This document shows, piece by piece, positions 1 to 7,963 of a DNA stretch of 39,230 bases. A model generated the notes under the pieces. The model saw only the letters and a program-made list of their open reading frames with translations. It was not told where the DNA came from and did no database searches. Location of the stretch: positions 1-39,230 of the forward strand of contig JBDTVG010000148.1 in NCBI GenBank assembly GCA_040007395.1, written 5' to 3'. This DNA is from DATGFK01 sp040007395 (GTDB lineage: Bacteria; Chloroflexota; Anaerolineae; Aggregatilineales; UBA2796). The position numbers and the translations under genes were made by a program. The number at the start of each line of letters is the position of its first letter. The stretch's first letter is position 1.

Positions 1-613
1 CGCGGGTGGTGTGCTTGTGCACGGAATCGGGATCTTGCGGCAGTATGACCTGCTTCATACGTGGGGCGATGGTCGGTTCAATCGTTATTTCGGGTTCGGC
101 GGGGGCTTGGGCTTCCCAATTCGCGATAAATTGCGTCAGCCAGACCCGTTCGGCCTCCATCATGGCGATGTTATGATCGAACAACGCTTCAATCTGGAAA
201 TTCCCGGCGGTACGTTCAAGCTCAGTACGCATATGTTCGATTTGATTCAGCAAATCCTGTTCGCGACCTAACAGCGCGGAACGGACTTGACTAGGTTTCA
301 AGACATGCAGATTGGCTAATCCTAGCTCGAAATTTTTATCATGCCCGTGTGGGCTGCTCAACAGATCGGCGATGGCAGTTTGCAACACGCCGACTCCGGC
401 CTGACTAATCTGAAAGCGGCGGTGTCCATGGTCCGACGATATTTGCTCGACGAGGCCCTGACGCACCAACTTGTCCAACACGTAGTACATTGATGACGCG
501 CCAATCGCCGTCCAGCGGCGTATCCCTCGCGCCTCAATGGTATTGTTTAGGTCGTGGTCGTAGCTTGGCCCTTCGGACAACAGACTCAGGATAGCCAGTT
601 CAGCGTCAATCAT
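1..613 (-). CDS. PadR-family transcriptional regulator, 3' part cut off by the window edge
   Basis: Reading leftward from the ATG at 613 the frame stays open to the window edge, giving 204 codons without a stop, so the C-terminus is missing. The N-terminus (MIDAELAILSLLSEGPSYDHDL, split here as MIDAELAILSLL then SEGPSYDHDL) matches the start of PadR winged-helix regulators. The recognition-helix region reads SSMYYVLDKLVRQGLVE at about residues 40-56, followed by a wing ending in GHRRFQIS. The rest is a helical segment like the C-terminal dimerisation part of PadR proteins. An AAGGGGA ribosome site lies 8-9 bases before the ATG. PadR proteins are DNA-binding repressors, often of efflux or stress genes. 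The target here is unknown; the neighbouring sulfolipid gene reads the same way upstream but is separated by a terminator. Confidence 0.85.
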   Translation of the reverse strand, partial: MIDAELAILSLLSEGPSYDHDLNNTIEARGIRRWTAIGASSMYYVLDKLVRQGLVEQISSDHGHRRFQISQAGVGVLQTAIADLLSSPHGHDKNFELGLANLHVLKPSQVRSALLGREQDLLNQIEHMRTELERTAGNFQIEALFDHNIAMMEAERVWLTQFIANWEAQAPAEPEITIEPTIAPRMKQVILPQDPDSVHKHTTR

Positions 614-694
614 GGTGGCGAGTTCCCCTTCGATTCAGTCCAGCTTAACTGATCAGAGTAACACTACTAAACTTTCCAGTCAATTTTCACGCGC

Positions 695-731
695 AAAAAA
701 GCAGCCTTTTCCCGCAGTAAGCGAGAAAAAG
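695..731 (-). terminator. Rho-independent terminator behind sqdB
   Basis: On the minus strand an 11-bp stem (731-721 pairing with 715-705, one or two G-U pairs) with a 5-base loop is followed, a few bases later, by a run of six T (700-695). It lies 40 bases beyond the stop of the sulfoquinovose synthase gene and separates it from the PadR gene. Confidence 0.7.
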
Positions 732-770
732 CCACCAGATTGTTATACAATTGAAGCACCGCAGCCCTCG

Positions 771-1988
771 TTAGTGCGTACCGTTTGACGAGGGTGGTGT
801 AACCTTATCGACGATGTGTACTTTCTCCCCCTGATCGCCACCCTTCCAACGAATACGCGGCACAATGGCATCAACAATGATGCGATCTTTGTACTGAATG
901 ATCCGGTTGAGCACACTCTCGACCAGTGTGTCCGAGAGCAAGTGCGGCTGCAAACCGAGATCTAGCAGCGCGGTATTCTTGGCATTGTAGTAGTGTTCTT
1001 CTTTTTCGACACGGGGATTCTCGTAGCGGGCAACTTCCGCCTCGATACCGAGTGTCGCAGCGGCTTGCTGTACCAGCGCTGCGAGTTCTGCCACTGAGAA
1101 TTGCTCGGTAAACTGGTTGAAAACGCGCATTTCGCCCGCTGCCGCCGGGTTGAGGGTGGTCAGTTCTACGCATTGCAGTGTATCGCGAATGTCGAGATAG
1201 CCGCGAGTCTGCGATCCCTTGCCATAGACAGTTAGCGGAATCCCGATGACCGCCTGTACACAAAACCGATTGATGGCTGTGCCAAACGACTCATCGTAAT
1301 CGAAGCGGGTCAGCAAGCGATCATCCAGTTTTGTCTCGTCCGTATCGATCCCGTAGACTACGCCTTGATTCAGGTCAGTGGCACGTAATCCCCAGATCCG
1401 ACAGGCAAAATGGATATTGTGTGAGTCGTGAACTTTGGTTAAGTGATACATCGAACCGGGGATCTTGGGGAAAGGCAGGGTATCCTTACGCCCGTTGTGT
1501 TCGATCTCGATGTAACCTTCTTCGATGTCGATATTCGGCTGCCCATATTCGCCCATCGTGCCGAGCTTGACCAAATGAGCGTCCGGCGTATAGTCCCGCA
1601 TGGCATATAGCACATGCAGCGTACCGATCACATTATTCTGATGGGTTTGCACTGCATGATGAACATCGATCATAGAGTAGGGGGCGCTGGGAATCTCACC
1701 ATAATGGATCACGGTTTCTGGCTGAAACTCTTGGAAGATGCGTTGTACGAAATCCCAATTTTGCAGGTCACCAATGTACTTGGTAATCGTTTTCCCCGTG
1801 AGCGATTGCCAAACATTGATGCGTTCGTACAGCGATACAATGGGTGTCAGGCTGTCGGTGCCGCGTTCCATGTGCATCTGCCGACGCAGGAAATTGTCCG
1901 CAACAGCGACCTCATGGCCTCGTTTCGAGAAGTACATGGCAGTGCTCCAGCCAAGATAGCCGTCCCCACCTAGAATCAGTATTCTCAT
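771..1988 (-). CDS. sqdB: UDP-sulfoquinovose synthase (SQD1/SqdB)
   Basis: The enzyme converts UDP-glucose and sulfite to UDP-sulfoquinovose, the head-group donor for the membrane sulfolipid SQDG. The 405-residue protein is a short-chain dehydrogenase/reductase. The NAD-binding glycine motif GGDGYLGW is at residues 7-14, the SQD1-typical NFLRRQ follows at 32-37, the catalytic Thr is T144 (LGTMGEYG) and the YxxxK pair is Y181/K185 (YHLTK). Length and motifs fit the plant/cyanobacterial SQD1 family closely. An AGGAG ribosome site lies 7 bases before the ATG. No sulfolipid glycosyltransferase (sqdX type) is seen next to it. The gene stands alone: the 562-base stretch behind its start holds the promoter and leader of the divergent S1 gene. 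Confidence 0.93.
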   Translation of the reverse strand: MRILILGGDGYLGWSTAMYFSKRGHEVAVADNFLRRQMHMERGTDSLTPIVSLYERINVWQSLTGKTITKYIGDLQNWDFVQRIFQEFQPETVIHYGEIPSAPYSMIDVHHAVQTHQNNVIGTLHVLYAMRDYTPDAHLVKLGTMGEYGQPNIDIEEGYIEIEHNGRKDTLPFPKIPGSMYHLTKVHDSHNIHFACRIWGLRATDLNQGVVYGIDTDETKLDDRLLTRFDYDESFGTAINRFCVQAVIGIPLTVYGKGSQTRGYLDIRDTLQCVELTTLNPAAAGEMRVFNQFTEQFSVAELAALVQQAAATLGIEAEVARYENPRVEKEEHYYNAKNTALLDLGLQPHLLSDTLVESVLNRIIQYKDRIIVDAIVPRIRWKGGDQGEKVHIVDKVTPPSSNGTH

Positions 1989-2195
1989 ATTATCTCTCCT
2001 ATCGATTTGGTGATGTGCTAGTCAATTACGGCGTTCTGTGCCGTAAAATTCACTTGAGCTAAACAACCCCATGACAAGGGGTTCGTTTTGAAACCCACCA
2101 ATGATACCAGAGATTAGTGAAGAAGCCATAAAAGCCATTTATCATCGTGCCTGACGGGAAATTGTACAGAATATCGACTTTTAAAAATCTAGGGT

Positions 2196-2224
2196 TTGAC
2201 CTGTAAACGTGCTGCATGTATAAT
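2196..2224 (+). promoter_or_regulatory. Strong sigma-70-type promoter for the S1-domain gene
   Basis: TTGACC at 2196-2201 and a perfect TATAAT at 2219-2224 are separated by exactly 17 bases, the optimal housekeeping spacing. Transcription should start near 2231, leaving a leader of about 330 bases before the S1 start codon. This is the clearest promoter in the window. Confidence 0.75.
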
Positions 2225-2230
2225 GGTTAC

Positions 2231-2562
2231 GATCTCATACGCACGGAGAGTAATCTGTCATTCATCATGTTTAGCCAGAGCGTAGAAAAGTACGATCTAT
2301 TCTCTACATTATGCTTAGGGCGCTCCGGTGTAAAGTTTTATCTCCGCACAAAGCATCGCTTAATCCATAGCAATGGCGAGGAAAACTTTACTTGCAGGGG
2401 GAAACGTGGGTAAACTTTGTGCAACACAGGTTTCAGGCGCACCTGTTTAAAAGCGTCTACCCTTCGGGGTGAGAGATTAGGCATGTTATCTGAAAGGAGT
2501 AGAGGCACAATTTTCTAGCGCAAAGGGAAAACCTAAAGCGATAGTTTTTTGTGCTGAGTCTT
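2231..2562 (+). promoter_or_regulatory. Long foldable 5' leader of the S1 gene
   Basis: This is most of the 562-base stretch between sqdB and the S1 gene, and no convincing protein gene is seen in it. Four hairpins can be read: a perfect 10-bp pair GTAAAGTTTT (2330-2339) with AAAACTTTAC (2382-2391); a 6-bp ACAGGT/ACCTGT hairpin near 2425-2447; a short UUCG-tetraloop hairpin around 2458-2471; and GCACAA (2505-2510) with TTGTGC (2549-2554), reinforced by inner CTA/TAG and GCGC/GCG pairs. The only good ribosome site, AAAGGAG at 2493-2499, lies just before the last hairpin, which could loop out the bases between it and the ATG at 2563. The leader does not match a riboswitch class I recognise. A regulatory role is inference. 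1989-2195 shows nothing clear. Confidence 0.5.
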
Positions 2563-4152
2563 ATGGAGTCCAACATCCCAGTAGCCGGCGGTGAGGAGCC
2601 TGAGCAGGACTTTTCCAACAACCCCGAACCACATACCGACACAACCAATGGTGTTTCTTCAGAGCATCCGAGCAGCCTGCCTGCCTCGGCGCACCACGAA
2701 GGGTCGCCAGACGAAGTGACTTCGGATACCGGGGCGCATCCCGACATACAAACGGCGATTGAACATCAGCCGGAAGTTGAGACAACGACTGTCGCTGAGG
2801 CCAGTACCGAAGGTACTCCCGACGCTGCCGATCAAGCCCCAACCGGGATCGAATCCGATAACTCCATGCAGGCGCTCCTTGACGAGCACGCCGAACCGCG
2901 AGTGAAGAAGGGCGATATTATCGAAGGTACGATTGCCCAGACTACTCCCACGGAAATCGTCGTGGACATTGGTCAAAAGGCCGAAGGTATTATCTCCGGC
3001 AAAGAACTGGAACGCATGGATCAGGAGATGCTTGCCCGTCTCAAGACAGGCGAGAAGGTTCTGGTGTACGTTCTGATCCCCGAAGACAAGAATGGCAATG
3101 TCGTGCTTTCGCTGACCCGTGCCCTTGAAGAACAGGATTGGCGACAAGCCGAAGCCCTGCAAGTCAGCGGTGAGCTATATAACGGCAAAGTCGATGGTTA
3201 TAACAAAGGCGGCTTGATCGTGCGCTTTGGGCGGGTACGTGGCTTTGTCCCCGAAAGCCAAGTCAGCCGCGATCGTCGTCGGCGTGCCGAGGGCAACGAC
3301 CCACAGGAAAAGTGGAGTTCGATGCGCGGCGAAGACATTACGCTCAAAGTGCTTGAAGTTGACCGGGCGCGTAATCGCCTGATCCTGTCTGAGCGCGATG
3401 CTGCCCCCGCCATGCGTGAACAGCAAAAAGAGCGCCTGATCGACGAACTTCAAGTGGGCGATGTCAAGACCGGGCGGGTCAAGAGCCTTGCCGACTTTGG
3501 CGCGTTCGTGGATGTGGGCGGCGCAGATGGTCTGGTTCACCTGACCGAACTGTCGTGGAAGCACATCACCCACCCCAAAGAGATCCTCAGCGTTGGTCAG
3601 CAGGTCGAAGTTGAAGTGATCAGCGTTGACCGTGATCGCAAACGCATCGGTCTGAGCATCCGTCGGCGCGAAGAAGATCCTTGGATGGTCATCGCTCGCC
3701 AGTACCAGATCGGACAGTTGGTACAGGGGACGATCACCAAGCTCACCAAGTTTGGCGCGTTCGCTCGCTTGGTGGATAACCCAGAGATCGAAGGGCTAAT
3801 CCATATCAGCGAACTGGCGAATCATCGCGTGGTGCATCCCAAAGAGGTCGTCAACGAAGGTGAATCGCTGGCCTTGCGGATCGTCAAGATTGAACCGCAG
3901 GAACGCCGCATGGGTCTCAGCCTCAAGCGTGTTGACTCGCCGGATTACCTCGACACTGATTATCGTCGTGCTACTGACCCAGTCGTTGAAGAGCCAGCGC
4001 CTTCCGCTGCTCCGGCAGTGGGTGACTATGTGGACTATGAAGCTGCCACGCTCAAAGACGAAGATCGCCGTCGCAATGAGCGCAAGAAGGGCAGCAAGAA
4101 GGGTAAACGGGCAAAGGACGATAACGACTTCGAAGACGAAGACGACTATTAG
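2563..4152 (+). CDS. rpsA: Four-S1-domain RNA-binding protein, ribosomal protein S1 homologue
   Basis: Counting from GTG 2551, four S1 RNA-binding domains lie at about residues 118-190, 205-283, 300-371 and 386-460. The third and fourth are the most typical (DFGAFVDVGGADGLVHLTEL; FGAFARLVDNPEIEGLIHIS). Before them is an acidic, Ser/Thr/Pro-rich, probably disordered region of about 110 residues; after them is a basic patch (KKGSKKGKRAK) and a very acidic end. S1 proteins bind mRNA on the 30S subunit and help initiation. The four-domain form with an extra N-terminal region resembles the S1 homologues of several non-proteobacterial phyla. A TAG at 2542 in the same frame forces the start to be GTG 2551 or ATG 2563. 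I prefer the ATG because the GTG lies inside a predicted stem; neither has a nearby ribosome site. A paralogue role other than S1 itself is possible. Confidence 0.82.
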   Translation: MESNIPVAGGEEPEQDFSNNPEPHTDTTNGVSSEHPSSLPASAHHEGSPDEVTSDTGAHPDIQTAIEHQPEVETTTVAEASTEGTPDAADQAPTGIESDNSMQALLDEHAEPRVKKGDIIEGTIAQTTPTEIVVDIGQKAEGIISGKELERMDQEMLARLKTGEKVLVYVLIPEDKNGNVVLSLTRALEEQDWRQAEALQVSGELYNGKVDGYNKGGLIVRFGRVRGFVPESQVSRDRRRRAEGNDPQEKWSSMRGEDITLKVLEVDRARNRLILSERDAAPAMREQQKERLIDELQVGDVKTGRVKSLADFGAFVDVGGADGLVHLTELSWKHITHPKEILSVGQQVEVEVISVDRDRKRIGLSIRRREEDPWMVIARQYQIGQLVQGTITKLTKFGAFARLVDNPEIEGLIHISELANHRVVHPKEVVNEGESLALRIVKIEPQERRMGLSLKRVDSPDYLDTDYRRATDPVVEEPAPSAAPAVGDYVDYEAATLKDEDRRRNERKKGSKKGKRAKDDNDFEDEDDY

Positions 4153-4191
4153 TCGTTGCTAGTCTCGTCATCCTGTAAACCAAAGATAATG

Positions 4192-4218
4192 AACGGCAGT
4201 TTTTTAACTGCCGTTTTT
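4192..4218 (+). terminator. Rho-independent terminator behind the S1 gene
   Basis: A perfect 10-bp stem (4192-4201 with 4206-4215) with a TTTT loop runs directly into a T-run ending at 4218. It lies 40 bases beyond the S1 stop codon. 4219-4315 shows no gene. Confidence 0.9.
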
Positions 4219-4315
4219 GGTTTCCCGCTCTATTTTTGTGGAGGATAGAATGCCGAGTCAGGAAAGTAAACTTATCTCGAATCGGCAAGTAAGTGCGCCA
4301 AAAGCTGGGTATTGG

Positions 4316-4753
4316 CTAAAATTCGGCTTCGTCAGCCAGTTCGTCCACCGCGTTCGTATTTTCTTCGATAGTGTGAACCTGCACGTTTGTGCCACTCGCT
4401 AACGACTGTCCAAATGTCATGTCGAGTTTTTTCTTCAACTCGGCGGTTGCCAACTCCATGAAGTTGAGTGGTGCATCCTGTTCGCCTTCGACATACGCCA
4501 GCACACTCACCTGTTTGTCGTTCGGAGCGATGCTTGGTTCAGTACGTATCCGTTTGACCTCAACTGTGATCTTATCTTCGGGCAAGATGCCTTGGGTGAG
4601 GGTTTCCATTGCCTGCTTGATCTCGTCAAGTGGGTTAGCGGTTGGTTTGGCGGGTGATTCACCAGACGGCCCGACAGCATGTGCAGTAGTAGACGCGGCT
4701 GGCTTGTGTTCCTCGACGTGCATCAGTACATTCAGGTAGATTCCCTTACGCAT
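4316..4753 (-). CDS. Small conserved-looking protein of unknown function
   Basis: I do not recognise this 145-residue soluble protein. It has a short N-terminal beta-like stretch (KGIYLNVLMHVEEH), a Ser/Pro/Ala linker at about residues 20-40, a helix (DEIKQAMETL) and a beta-rich region (DKITVEVKRIRTE, VSVLAYVEGE), then a helix ELKKKLDMTFG and an acidic end. The ATG at 4753 has GAAAGG 9 bases upstream and is preferred over a TTG at 4780 that overlaps the stop of the upstream lipoprotein gene. The two genes are almost certainly co-transcribed, so the product may act with the lipoprotein. Confidence 0.7.
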   Translation of the reverse strand: MRKGIYLNVLMHVEEHKPAASTTAHAVGPSGESPAKPTANPLDEIKQAMETLTQGILPEDKITVEVKRIRTEPSIAPNDKQVSVLAYVEGEQDAPLNFMELATAELKKKLDMTFGQSLASGTNVQVHTIEENTNAVDELADEAEF

Positions 4754-4776
4754 AGTCGTTAGCCTTTCAGGGGTTA

Positions 4777-5568
4777 TCAAGGATTGTAGCTATCCAGCGG
4801 AATCCATCTGCCACTTTGCGAGACTTCGATCTGCATCAATGGGTGAATTTCCCAGATTGTACCGCGTGTCTTGCCAACCTGATCCGGATGTTCTGGGTCG
4901 AGCATAATCCAACCGCTAACACGAACTTTCGTGCCGTTTTTCGCCAGTTTATTGAGTGCGCTGACAGTCCAGCCGGGATGCTTGGCGCGGACACGTGGAG
5001 TCGCCTCGACGACTATTGACCCAACCCGATCACTTGAGCCACCTGCATGATCGATCATCCAGATATGATAGTCGAAATCGGAGGCAGAATGGCAGTTTGG
5101 CGTTTCTGGCCCCTCTTGCCGCGCCAACGCCAGATATCCTTCGACTAAGACTGGCAAACCTTCTGCCTTCGCAATTTCTGCCGCCGCACTGCCCGACCAT
5201 TTGGCGTGATCCGTGCGCTCGGTTTCCGCAGGCCATGTCAGCGCAGCGATTGCGCTAAATTTGGTCGGTTGATAGTTGCCATCATCAACGCGATTCTTGT
5301 TGAGATTCAGCGCAGGATCACCGCCGTCACCTTTGCCGGGGCAGCTATCGAAAGTGATCTGTTTGGCGGTTTGCTTGAACGATTGAGCGGGCAAACCGGG
5401 AGCCGATCCGCCTGAACTGCTGCTCCCTCCGCCACTCGAAACTGCCGTACTGCCACCGCCGCTGCTTGAGCCTCCACCCGATGAAGTACTATCAGCAGAA
5501 CAGGCACTTAGCACTAAAATTCCCGCGACAAGAAACATTGCGAGTTTATTTTTGTTGGTTTGCAGCAT
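4777..5568 (-). CDS. Lipoprotein with Gly/Ser linker, function unknown
   Basis: The N-terminus is a clear type II signal peptide: a charged start (NKNK), a hydrophobic core and the lipobox LSAC with the lipidated cysteine at about residue 23. A low-complexity Ser/Gly stretch of about 30 residues follows, as is usual for a tether. The mature part (about 200 residues) ends in a compact beta-rich module containing VRVSGWIMLDPEHPDQ and RGTIWEIHPLMQIEV. The segment TxGTxWEIHP is one I associate with uncharacterised secreted proteins, but I cannot give it a function. The start has AAAGAG four bases before the ATG. It is the first gene of a pair with the small gene ending at 4316. It is divergent from the YbhN-type gene. 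Confidence 0.8.
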   Translation of the reverse strand: MLQTNKNKLAMFLVAGILVLSACSADSTSSGGGSSSGGGSTAVSSGGGSSSSGGSAPGLPAQSFKQTAKQITFDSCPGKGDGGDPALNLNKNRVDDGNYQPTKFSAIAALTWPAETERTDHAKWSGSAAAEIAKAEGLPVLVEGYLALARQEGPETPNCHSASDFDYHIWMIDHAGGSSDRVGSIVVEATPRVRAKHPGWTVSALNKLAKNGTKVRVSGWIMLDPEHPDQVGKTRGTIWEIHPLMQIEVSQSGRWIPLDSYNP

Positions 5569-5696
5569 TTTGCTCTTTCCCGGACAATATGGACAGGTCA
5601 GTCAGCATCGCATCAAACAATCTAATGATGATGCTATTGTAGCACTCGTAGATCCAAAAGTGTAGTTTAATGAACGAGTAGCCAAAGCAACGATTA

Positions 5697-6767
5697 TTGA
5701 GATCCAACAATTTGAATACAACTATTCGCACACAACAACCTGTCGGCTGGTATCGCCGCCCTTCGGTCTGGATCGGCCTTGTAGTCTCAGCGTTGAGTAT
5801 TGTACTGCTTACCTTTCTGGTAGATTTGCCGGGGCTAGTTGAACAACTGCAACATGCCGATCTGCGTTTCGTGCTGGTCGGGTTTGTCGTGATCTGTGGT
5901 TCTGCCTATTTGCGGGCACTGCGTTGGCAAGCCATTGTCGGTACAAAAATTCCCTACTGGAATATATTTCACGCCGAAAACATTGGCTATCTAATCAACA
6001 GTATTTTGCCACTCAAGGCGGGCGAACCGGCCCGTGCCTACCTACTGAGCCGCGCTAAGAATAATCGTGAACTGCCATTGGTCGAAGCGCTCTCGACAGT
6101 AGTGATTGCGCGCCTAACTGACGCGATTAGCGCCGTGATTTTGCTAGGGTTGGTTTTACCCGCGTTGGATGTGCCGGAAATAGTCAAAGCGACTGGCTAT
6201 ACTCTATTGGCTTTTTCCGCAGTCGGCGTATTGATTCTAGTGATCGGCGCGTATGCCCGCCATTGGATGATCGCCCTCTTACAAGTAATCCTGAACCGCT
6301 TGCTGCCTGCGCCATTGACTCAACGCATAGTCGATCTAGCAGATAGTTTTCTAGCGGGCTTGGGTGTATTACGCAATATCCCGCGCTTGATTTTTTTGGT
6401 GGTGACAACAACGGTACTATGGGGTGTGTACGTAGCGTTTTATACCTTGATCTTGATGGCGTTCTGGCCTATGCCGCCGCTGGCATGGGGGGTCTTGGCG
6501 ACCTGTGCCGCCTCGCTGAGTCTATCGCTGCCGTCCTCGCCTGCTGCCATCGGTGTTTTCCACGCCGCCGTTGTGTTCGTCATGACTCCCTATCTCACGG
6601 CGGATACCGCCGCTGCTTACGCCATTGTGCTGCACGCTACCGAACTCGTGGCACTGCTGGCTTTCGGAGCTTATTCGCTAGCGGCAACGGGATTGTCACT
6701 GTGGGGCGTGAATGCTGCTGCCAATTCACTGGCAGTGCCCGATCCCGCTCCCCGTGATTTTGAGTGA
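5697..6767 (+). CDS. YbhN/UPF0104 (lysylphosphatidylglycerol synthase TM-region-like) membrane protein
   Basis: The 356-residue protein has an N-terminal membrane segment (VWIGLVVSALSIVLLTFLV) and about six to eight further hydrophobic segments. Family hallmarks are RALRWQAIVG near residue 75 and the motif NSILPLKAGEPARAYLLSR at about residues 100-118, with LSLPSSPAAIGVFHAAVVF near 280. Proteins of this fold are the flippase-like half of MprF and related predicted lipid or glycolipid translocators. The substrate here is unknown. The start is uncertain: TTG 5697 is used, TTG 5712 is an alternative, and no ATG lies before the first membrane segment. There is no strong ribosome site. Confidence 0.83.
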   Translation: MRSNNLNTTIRTQQPVGWYRRPSVWIGLVVSALSIVLLTFLVDLPGLVEQLQHADLRFVLVGFVVICGSAYLRALRWQAIVGTKIPYWNIFHAENIGYLINSILPLKAGEPARAYLLSRAKNNRELPLVEALSTVVIARLTDAISAVILLGLVLPALDVPEIVKATGYTLLAFSAVGVLILVIGAYARHWMIALLQVILNRLLPAPLTQRIVDLADSFLAGLGVLRNIPRLIFLVVTTTVLWGVYVAFYTLILMAFWPMPPLAWGVLATCAASLSLSLPSSPAAIGVFHAAVVFVMTPYLTADTAAAYAIVLHATELVALLAFGAYSLAATGLSLWGVNAAANSLAVPDPAPRDFE

Positions 6768-6823
6768 GGTATGAAGCCCCGATTCTGTTTGAAGAGTGCG
6801 GCATCTGTCCATACCTCCGTTTT
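6766..6823 (+). terminator. Possible long-loop terminator between two convergent genes
   Basis: GAGGTATG at 6766-6773, overlapping the stop codon, pairs perfectly with CATACCTC at 6810-6817 and is followed by CGTTTT. The 36-base loop is long, so this is only a weak terminator candidate. Confidence 0.3.
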
Positions 6824-6881
6824 AGGTGATTGAGACATTGAATAGCAAAATTAGCTATGAGAATGCCATCTCTCGAATTTA

Positions 6882-7919
6882 TCATTGGCAATTAACTGTT
6901 TGTTTCCAAATGATAATCCTACCATCATCGTCTGCACTTGCAAGAAAATTTCCATCTGGACTCCATTTGACTGAGGCTATGGGATATTTATGTTCGGTGA
7001 GCGTATATAAAGTTAAACCTGTCTCTATATCCCAAATTCGGATAGTCGTGTCTTGACTGCTACTCGCTAAAATTTTACTAGCGGGCTTCCACGCGACGGT
7101 CACAACACCACCCGAATGCCCTTCTAATGTTTTTACAAGCTGTTTAGAAGGGTTGTTTGTAGTTGTATCCCAAATTTGAATACTACTGTCGTTAGTGGCA
7201 TAACTGGCATTTCCGCCAGCTAACAATTGCCCATTTGTACTCCAAGCTATTGCCCATGTTGGCCATACACTGCGAAAATCAGTAAGCAGTCTATCTGAGG
7301 CTACATCCCAAATCTGTAATCGATCACCATCGGAAATAGCTATCTTATTTTCTATAGTAGACCATTTAACGGAATTGATATTGATCAGGCGGAGTCCTAC
7401 TTTCTTTATATCCCCCAACTTCCTATCCCAAATTTCAGCTTGGTGACCGTTTTCTCCAACACGTATAAAAGCAAGTTTCGTACCATCAAAATTCCAATCT
7501 ACATTGCCTCCATTAGCTGCATTTTGACCATCTTTAAATATATCAATTAACTCACCGTCTTCAGATTTTAAAACCGTAATCCCATTTCCAAGCGTTGCTA
7601 TTAACTTTTCGTCAGGACTCCATGCTAGAGAGTCTATTTGAATGAAATTATCGTTGGTTAAATTTTTAGAGACCTTGCCTGTGTTTATGTCCCAAATATT
7701 TATTGATTGGAAGGATGTAGATGCAAGAAACTTCATAGAAGGAGACCAAGCTATATCGCGTACACCGTTTTTCTCTCTAAATCCCATAACCTTGCAATAC
7801 TGAGTCCCTAAAAAGAGTGCCTTTGTCTTGGTCAGATGAATGCTAAGGCCCATGATGACCACTAAAGCAACTCCGATGAGTGTTAAACGTAAAATGTGTA
7901 CTCGATACATCGCGAACAT
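6882..7919 (-). CDS. Membrane-anchored seven-bladed WD40 protein
   Basis: An N-terminal membrane anchor (RLTLIGVALVVIMGLSIHL, about residues 10-28) precedes seven WD40 repeats. Each can be seen by a W(S/K/N)xxxxxLA strand and an IWD-type end: INIWDINTG, ITVLKSEDG, AEIWDRKLG, LQIWDVASD, IQIWDTTTN, IRIWDIETG, IIIWKQ. Seven repeats give one complete beta-propeller, which usually serves as a protein-binding platform, here probably outside the membrane. The base composition is visibly more AT-rich than the neighbours, suggesting recent acquisition. AAGGAG lies only 2 bases before ATG 7919 and 11 bases before ATG 7910, so either may be the start. It is convergent with the YbhN-type gene. Confidence 0.85.
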   Translation of the reverse strand: MFAMYRVHILRLTLIGVALVVIMGLSIHLTKTKALFLGTQYCKVMGFREKNGVRDIAWSPSMKFLASTSFQSINIWDINTGKVSKNLTNDNFIQIDSLAWSPDEKLIATLGNGITVLKSEDGELIDIFKDGQNAANGGNVDWNFDGTKLAFIRVGENGHQAEIWDRKLGDIKKVGLRLININSVKWSTIENKIAISDGDRLQIWDVASDRLLTDFRSVWPTWAIAWSTNGQLLAGGNASYATNDSSIQIWDTTTNNPSKQLVKTLEGHSGGVVTVAWKPASKILASSSQDTTIRIWDIETGLTLYTLTEHKYPIASVKWSPDGNFLASADDDGRIIIWKQTVNCQ

Positions 7920-7963
7920 TGCTCCTTACAAGGCCATTTTATTGACCTCCCCTGATTGAACTG

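Noticed and set aside
2216..2413. A 65-codon open frame starting inside the promoter region before the S1 gene
   Set aside because: Its start overlaps the -10 box region, it has no ribosome site and the product has no protein-like pattern; the DNA is better explained as an untranslated leader.
2659..3162. A 167-codon minus-strand frame inside the S1 gene
   Set aside because: Antisense shadow of a gene with four recognisable S1 domains.
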